Shown piece after piece: positions 62,101 through 64,000 of a DNA stretch of 64,000 bases. The notes beneath the pieces are model-generated. The model was not told where the DNA came from. It did not search any database and saw only the letters and a program-made list of their open reading frames with translations. The DNA is from Clostridiaceae bacterium (GTDB lineage Bacteria > Bacillota > Clostridia > Lachnospirales > Lachnospiraceae): positions 248,001 through 312,000 of the forward strand of contig CABJBA010000002.1 of the NCBI GenBank assembly GCA_902363735.1, written 5' to 3'. The position numbers and the translations under genes were made by a program. Numbering within the stretch: the first letter of the stretch is position 1; each line of letters opens with the position of its first letter.

Positions 62101-64000
62101 CAAAGGAAGGGTTATCTTGCAGACTCTTGCCAACGGTGACATATACAGGGCAGAGTATCTGGAAGATGAGCGGAAAAATAAGGTTTATACCAGTGTTGGT
62201 GACAAAACTGTAGTTTATAATTACGGGAAAAAGGGACAGGTTCTCCAGATGTCTTATGCTGATGGGACAGCAACTACCTATGAGTACAGTGAGGATGGAG
62301 GATACCGCACTGGGGAAATCAGCCGGTTGGGACATGAAACACGTTGGATTTATGACAAAGCAGGACGGAAGATTGAAGAGCATAAGGCGGGTGGTTTAAA
62401 GGCCAGCTATTCTTATGATGGGGAAAATAACTTAATTGCTGTCTATGATAATTCAGGCCGTGAATGGCGTTATGAATATGATGGAAATCATAACCGGACA
62501 GAGGAACGTGAAAAGACCGGAGACGGAAATGGCTGGGCAAAGAAGAGCTTCTGTTATGACCGGAAGGGGCGTTTAATTTCAGAAGTAGATGCTCTTGGAA
62601 ACGAAAAGCTGTACAGTTACAAGGAGGGACAGGGAAGTCCATATCTGATCCGTCAGGAAGATGGGGAAGAAATTTCCCGTGAATATGACTCCATAGGCCG
62701 TAAGATGGCGGAAGAAGACAGCTATGGGCGTACGGAGTTTGGCTACAATCCAGGTAATTACCGAACGATGGTTCGCAATCCCCTGGGACATGAAACCCAC
62801 TGGATGTATGATGGAGCCGGACGTATGCAAGCTATGTATGTTCCAAAGGCCTGGAGGGAGAAAAAGGGAGAATACAGTTACCGGTATGATTTCTTGAATC
62901 GTCTGATTGATACGGTACGGCCTGATGGAAGCCATGAACGGCAATACAGGGATGGGGAAGGAAATATCCTTAAGAAAGTGCATCCAAATGCCTATCAGGA
63001 GGAGACGGATGACGGGATTGGCATTTCCTTTGATTATGATGAAGACGGAAACCAGATCAGGATTCATTATCCGGATGGAGGCTGTGAGCGGTTCTTTTAT
63101 AATGCAGAAGGAAACAGGATTAAGCATGTTCTGCCGGAATATTATCAGAGTGAACTGGACGATGGGGAGGGCTGGCAGTATGAATATGACCCGGCAGGCC
63201 GCTTGCTGCAAGTGCAGAATCCGGAAGGATATGTAGAAGCGGCATATACCTACAGTCTGAGCGGTGATGTATTGACAGAGACCGATGCACTGGGGCGTAC
63301 TGCTTATTACCGTTATGATCTTCGTGGAAATGTAACAGAGATTTTAAAGCCTGCCAGGGAAGAGCAGGGAGAGGTATTCTACCAGAGGACTTCCTTTGCT
63401 TATGATGCCAATCAGAATAAGATCAGGGAGCAGCGTTTTGGCGGCTACTGGAACTTGAATGGAGAATTGACTAGAGAGGGAGGCAGTAGTCTTACTTTAA
63501 GTTTCTCCTATGATGAAAGAAACCGCCTGATTCGTGTGGAAGATGGGCTGGGAGCCGTAGTACGCTACCGATATGATGGACGGGGAAACAGGATTTATGA
63601 AGAGAGGAAGATCAGTGATGAGGTGAAGCAGGTCATCCGCTGTTCCTATTTCTCGACCGGATATTTAAAAGAGCGAAAGGAAGAGCTAAACAGTGGCCTT
63701 GAGCCGGTTCCGGGTGAATCAAAATTCGCTGTAACCAGATTTGCATATGATGAAAATGGAAACAGGACAAAGATTGTCACTCCTGAAGGATATGAGATAT
63801 TCCGTGAGTATGATTCTTGTAACCGTTTGATATCAGAACGAAGTGTGGATGGGGAAAATGGCATAGACCGTACAGTTTCCATTTCCTATGATGCTGCCGG
63901 AAATATAACAAAGGCAGTGAGACAGGGAAAAGATGGGGAGCCTTGGGAGATTCAGTATGATTATGACTTAAAGGATCGGATTATTCATGTAGGAGACTGC
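59165..64000 (+). CDS. Giant VgrG-RHS fusion protein, 3' end beyond the window
   Basis: An unbroken frame of 1612 codons to the window edge. ATG 59165 has GGAGG six nt upstream; ATG 59216 is an alternative start. VgrG gp27-like part about 18-290 (LLQYEESDWVFLRRLASHFG), OB-fold about 297-375 (SSFYCMPEENSRVHIYFPDH), short spike segment about 416-440. Hydrophobic stretch about 539-582 and a Gly/Ala-rich region follow. DUF6531-like signature at about 762-799 (EPIDAVTGGFLIAATDFIIS; the matching YNSSN). Then YD/RHS repeats from ~876 to the end (YDKAGRKIEEHKAGG; YRYDLRGNVTEIL). A polymorphic toxin of this type has a variable C-terminal toxin, here unseen. It is probably secreted as part of the spike. 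Confidence 0.93.
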   Translation, partial: MRQQYEKQAVTKEKGVAMNLRYKELKIELALEGIIGVESFRLKEGLNRHAFLSMKLLAVEEDTEQIVAMASAEPIVITETERTGGKIIFQGKTETVRLEVEHGLPYLYLEAYSFTKDWERVEKSRSFLDGSKTYMEVAKKVLLDYGNTDIKDEVTSGAVIPEMLLQYEESDWVFLRRLASHFGTYLIPDVSADCGKVYFGVPQINHGKTLNSEDYVILKDMAHYAKVLRPKEILPQEAAQWEIRGREFLWMGEEVLFNQIPVVVTDVDIATEYGELIYRYKLSRRDGMKRDKEKNPRIYGMSIPATVKERSGNRIRVHFDIDPVYEGGAKEKYFTYAIESSSFYCMPEENSRVHIYFPDHDEQSAIAVHAIGSKGGVGGGKKPDNKRFSDPSGSAMDMTPQDFSFTSDSGGSSVLFISGSGSVTMNGKDISITTQKGMMAGEGGESPTENLMICGGNKVTLSIGDGGADMITLNTEANIVSAFIKQSADLKPAPQPSAESVEADITADDENNRNAMNEAVKNDLVAKKQASKQKFIKGLKSIATVVAVTALVVCTGGAAAVTLPFVLAAGAKTVFAVADMAEGVSGHNQVSALDTSQPANFLRDSVFGGNQALYDLASMGTDIIFDVVSANALKGTGALKKMNDLFCKSGQVTNMVAKTGVQVVGGMIEDYMVTGKINPVNTLTNMAIGMTKGTVGSWLKGNVVNNLGLNSKVAQKIAGTFIGAGIDTGLDISVDSFMGRETNLMQSFSQNLLANGLAEYFGEPIDAVTGGFLIAATDFIISDYRESIRIARKYNSSNQTEGILGKGWAFPYEGRFCKDGNCVHVTLETGHSLIFEWNGETYQNVTDGCGWFMLRSEEEELHLYDRKNHKEYHYDKRGYLLSIKDRNGQAITFDYCNENLEGITTALGYHLSLSYREGRLIQIMDNIGRTIQYRYKDGLLADVVHTSQGVTHYDYDGNGYLIKATDQSGITYLENRYDYKGRVILQTLANGDIYRAEYLEDERKNKVYTSVGDKTVVYNYGKKGQVLQMSYADGTATTYEYSEDGGYRTGEISRLGHETRWIYDKAGRKIEEHKAGGLKASYSYDGENNLIAVYDNSGREWRYEYDGNHNRTEEREKTGDGNGWAKKSFCYDRKGRLISEVDALGNEKLYSYKEGQGSPYLIRQEDGEEISREYDSIGRKMAEEDSYGRTEFGYNPGNYRTMVRNPLGHETHWMYDGAGRMQAMYVPKAWREKKGEYSYRYDFLNRLIDTVRPDGSHERQYRDGEGNILKKVHPNAYQEETDDGIGISFDYDEDGNQIRIHYPDGGCERFFYNAEGNRIKHVLPEYYQSELDDGEGWQYEYDPAGRLLQVQNPEGYVEAAYTYSLSGDVLTETDALGRTAYYRYDLRGNVTEILKPAREEQGEVFYQRTSFAYDANQNKIREQRFGGYWNLNGELTREGGSSLTLSFSYDERNRLIRVEDGLGAVVRYRYDGRGNRIYEERKISDEVKQVIRCSYFSTGYLKERKEELNSGLEPVPGESKFAVTRFAYDENGNRTKIVTPEGYEIFREYDSCNRLISERSVDGENGIDRTVSISYDAAGNITKAVRQGKDGEPWEIQYDYDLKDRIIHVGDC

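Noticed and set aside
62579..63211. 210-codon minus-strand frame in the RHS repeat region
   Set aside because: Antisense shadow; its sequence mirrors YD repeat codons.
1..64000. CRISPR array, tRNA, rRNA, insertion sequence or prophage integrase
   Set aside because: Looked for repeats, cloverleafs and transposase motifs; none were supportable.

Overview
The window looks like a chromosomal stretch from an anaerobic, low-to-moderate-GC Bacillota, most likely a gut-type Lachnospiraceae (Clostridia). The reasons are AddAB instead of RecBCD, strong AGGAGG-type ribosome binding sites, many ATGA stop/start overlaps, and a selenium and molybdenum purine-catabolism cluster typical of such gut anaerobes. 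Genus is not determinable from the sequence alone. I saw no rRNA, tRNA, CRISPR array, transposase or integrase.

Region 1 (1-5892): the 3' part of addB and complete addA, the helicase-nuclease pair of double-strand-break repair. Region 2 (5929-9485): selD, a cysteine-desulfurase-like PLP enzyme, a LysR regulator and a DUF3343 protein, a set fitting supply of labile selenium to selenium-dependent molybdenum hydroxylases. Region 3 (9486-28350): a purine/urate degradation cluster. On the plus strand are guanine deaminase behind a guanine-type riboswitch, then the three xanthine-dehydrogenase-type subunits (xdhA, xdhB, xdhC). On the minus strand, headed by a YheO-type regulator, are ygeX, ygeY, ygeW, arcC and an NCS2 purine permease. 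Divergent on the plus strand are ssnA, ygfK and hydA. Gene sets of this kind have been linked to anaerobic urate/purine breakdown in gut bacteria. Region 4 (28350-37084): cofactor supply, namely a YqeC-ModE-like fusion, a MoeA-like protein, moaC, moaA, a MOSC protein, mogA, yqeB, the modABC molybdate importer and a MocA-like nucleotidyltransferase. Regions 2-4 thus encode substrate uptake, the hydroxylase, its Mo cofactor, its selenium and the downstream carbamoyl/diaminopropionate chemistry.

Region 5 (37265-38061): a stand-alone LytTR response regulator. Region 6 (38170-64000, continuing past the window): a long one-direction gene set that I read as a divergent contractile injection system (CIS) related to type VI secretion. 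It has a vWA membrane protein, a sheath protein that looks like TssB and TssC fused in one chain, two paralogous Hcp-like tube proteins, an attenuator, then a regulatory/chaperone block (J-domain, two FHA proteins, two PP2C-like proteins, an Hsp70/actin-like ATPase). Three probable baseplate/adaptor proteins, two VgrG spikes, several small accessory proteins and a PAAR-like DUF4280 tip follow. The last gene is a giant VgrG-RHS fusion whose C-terminal toxin lies outside the window. No AAA+ ClpV-type ATPase, no Ser/Thr kinase and no TssJLM membrane complex are visible. That combination makes this the most unusual part of the window.
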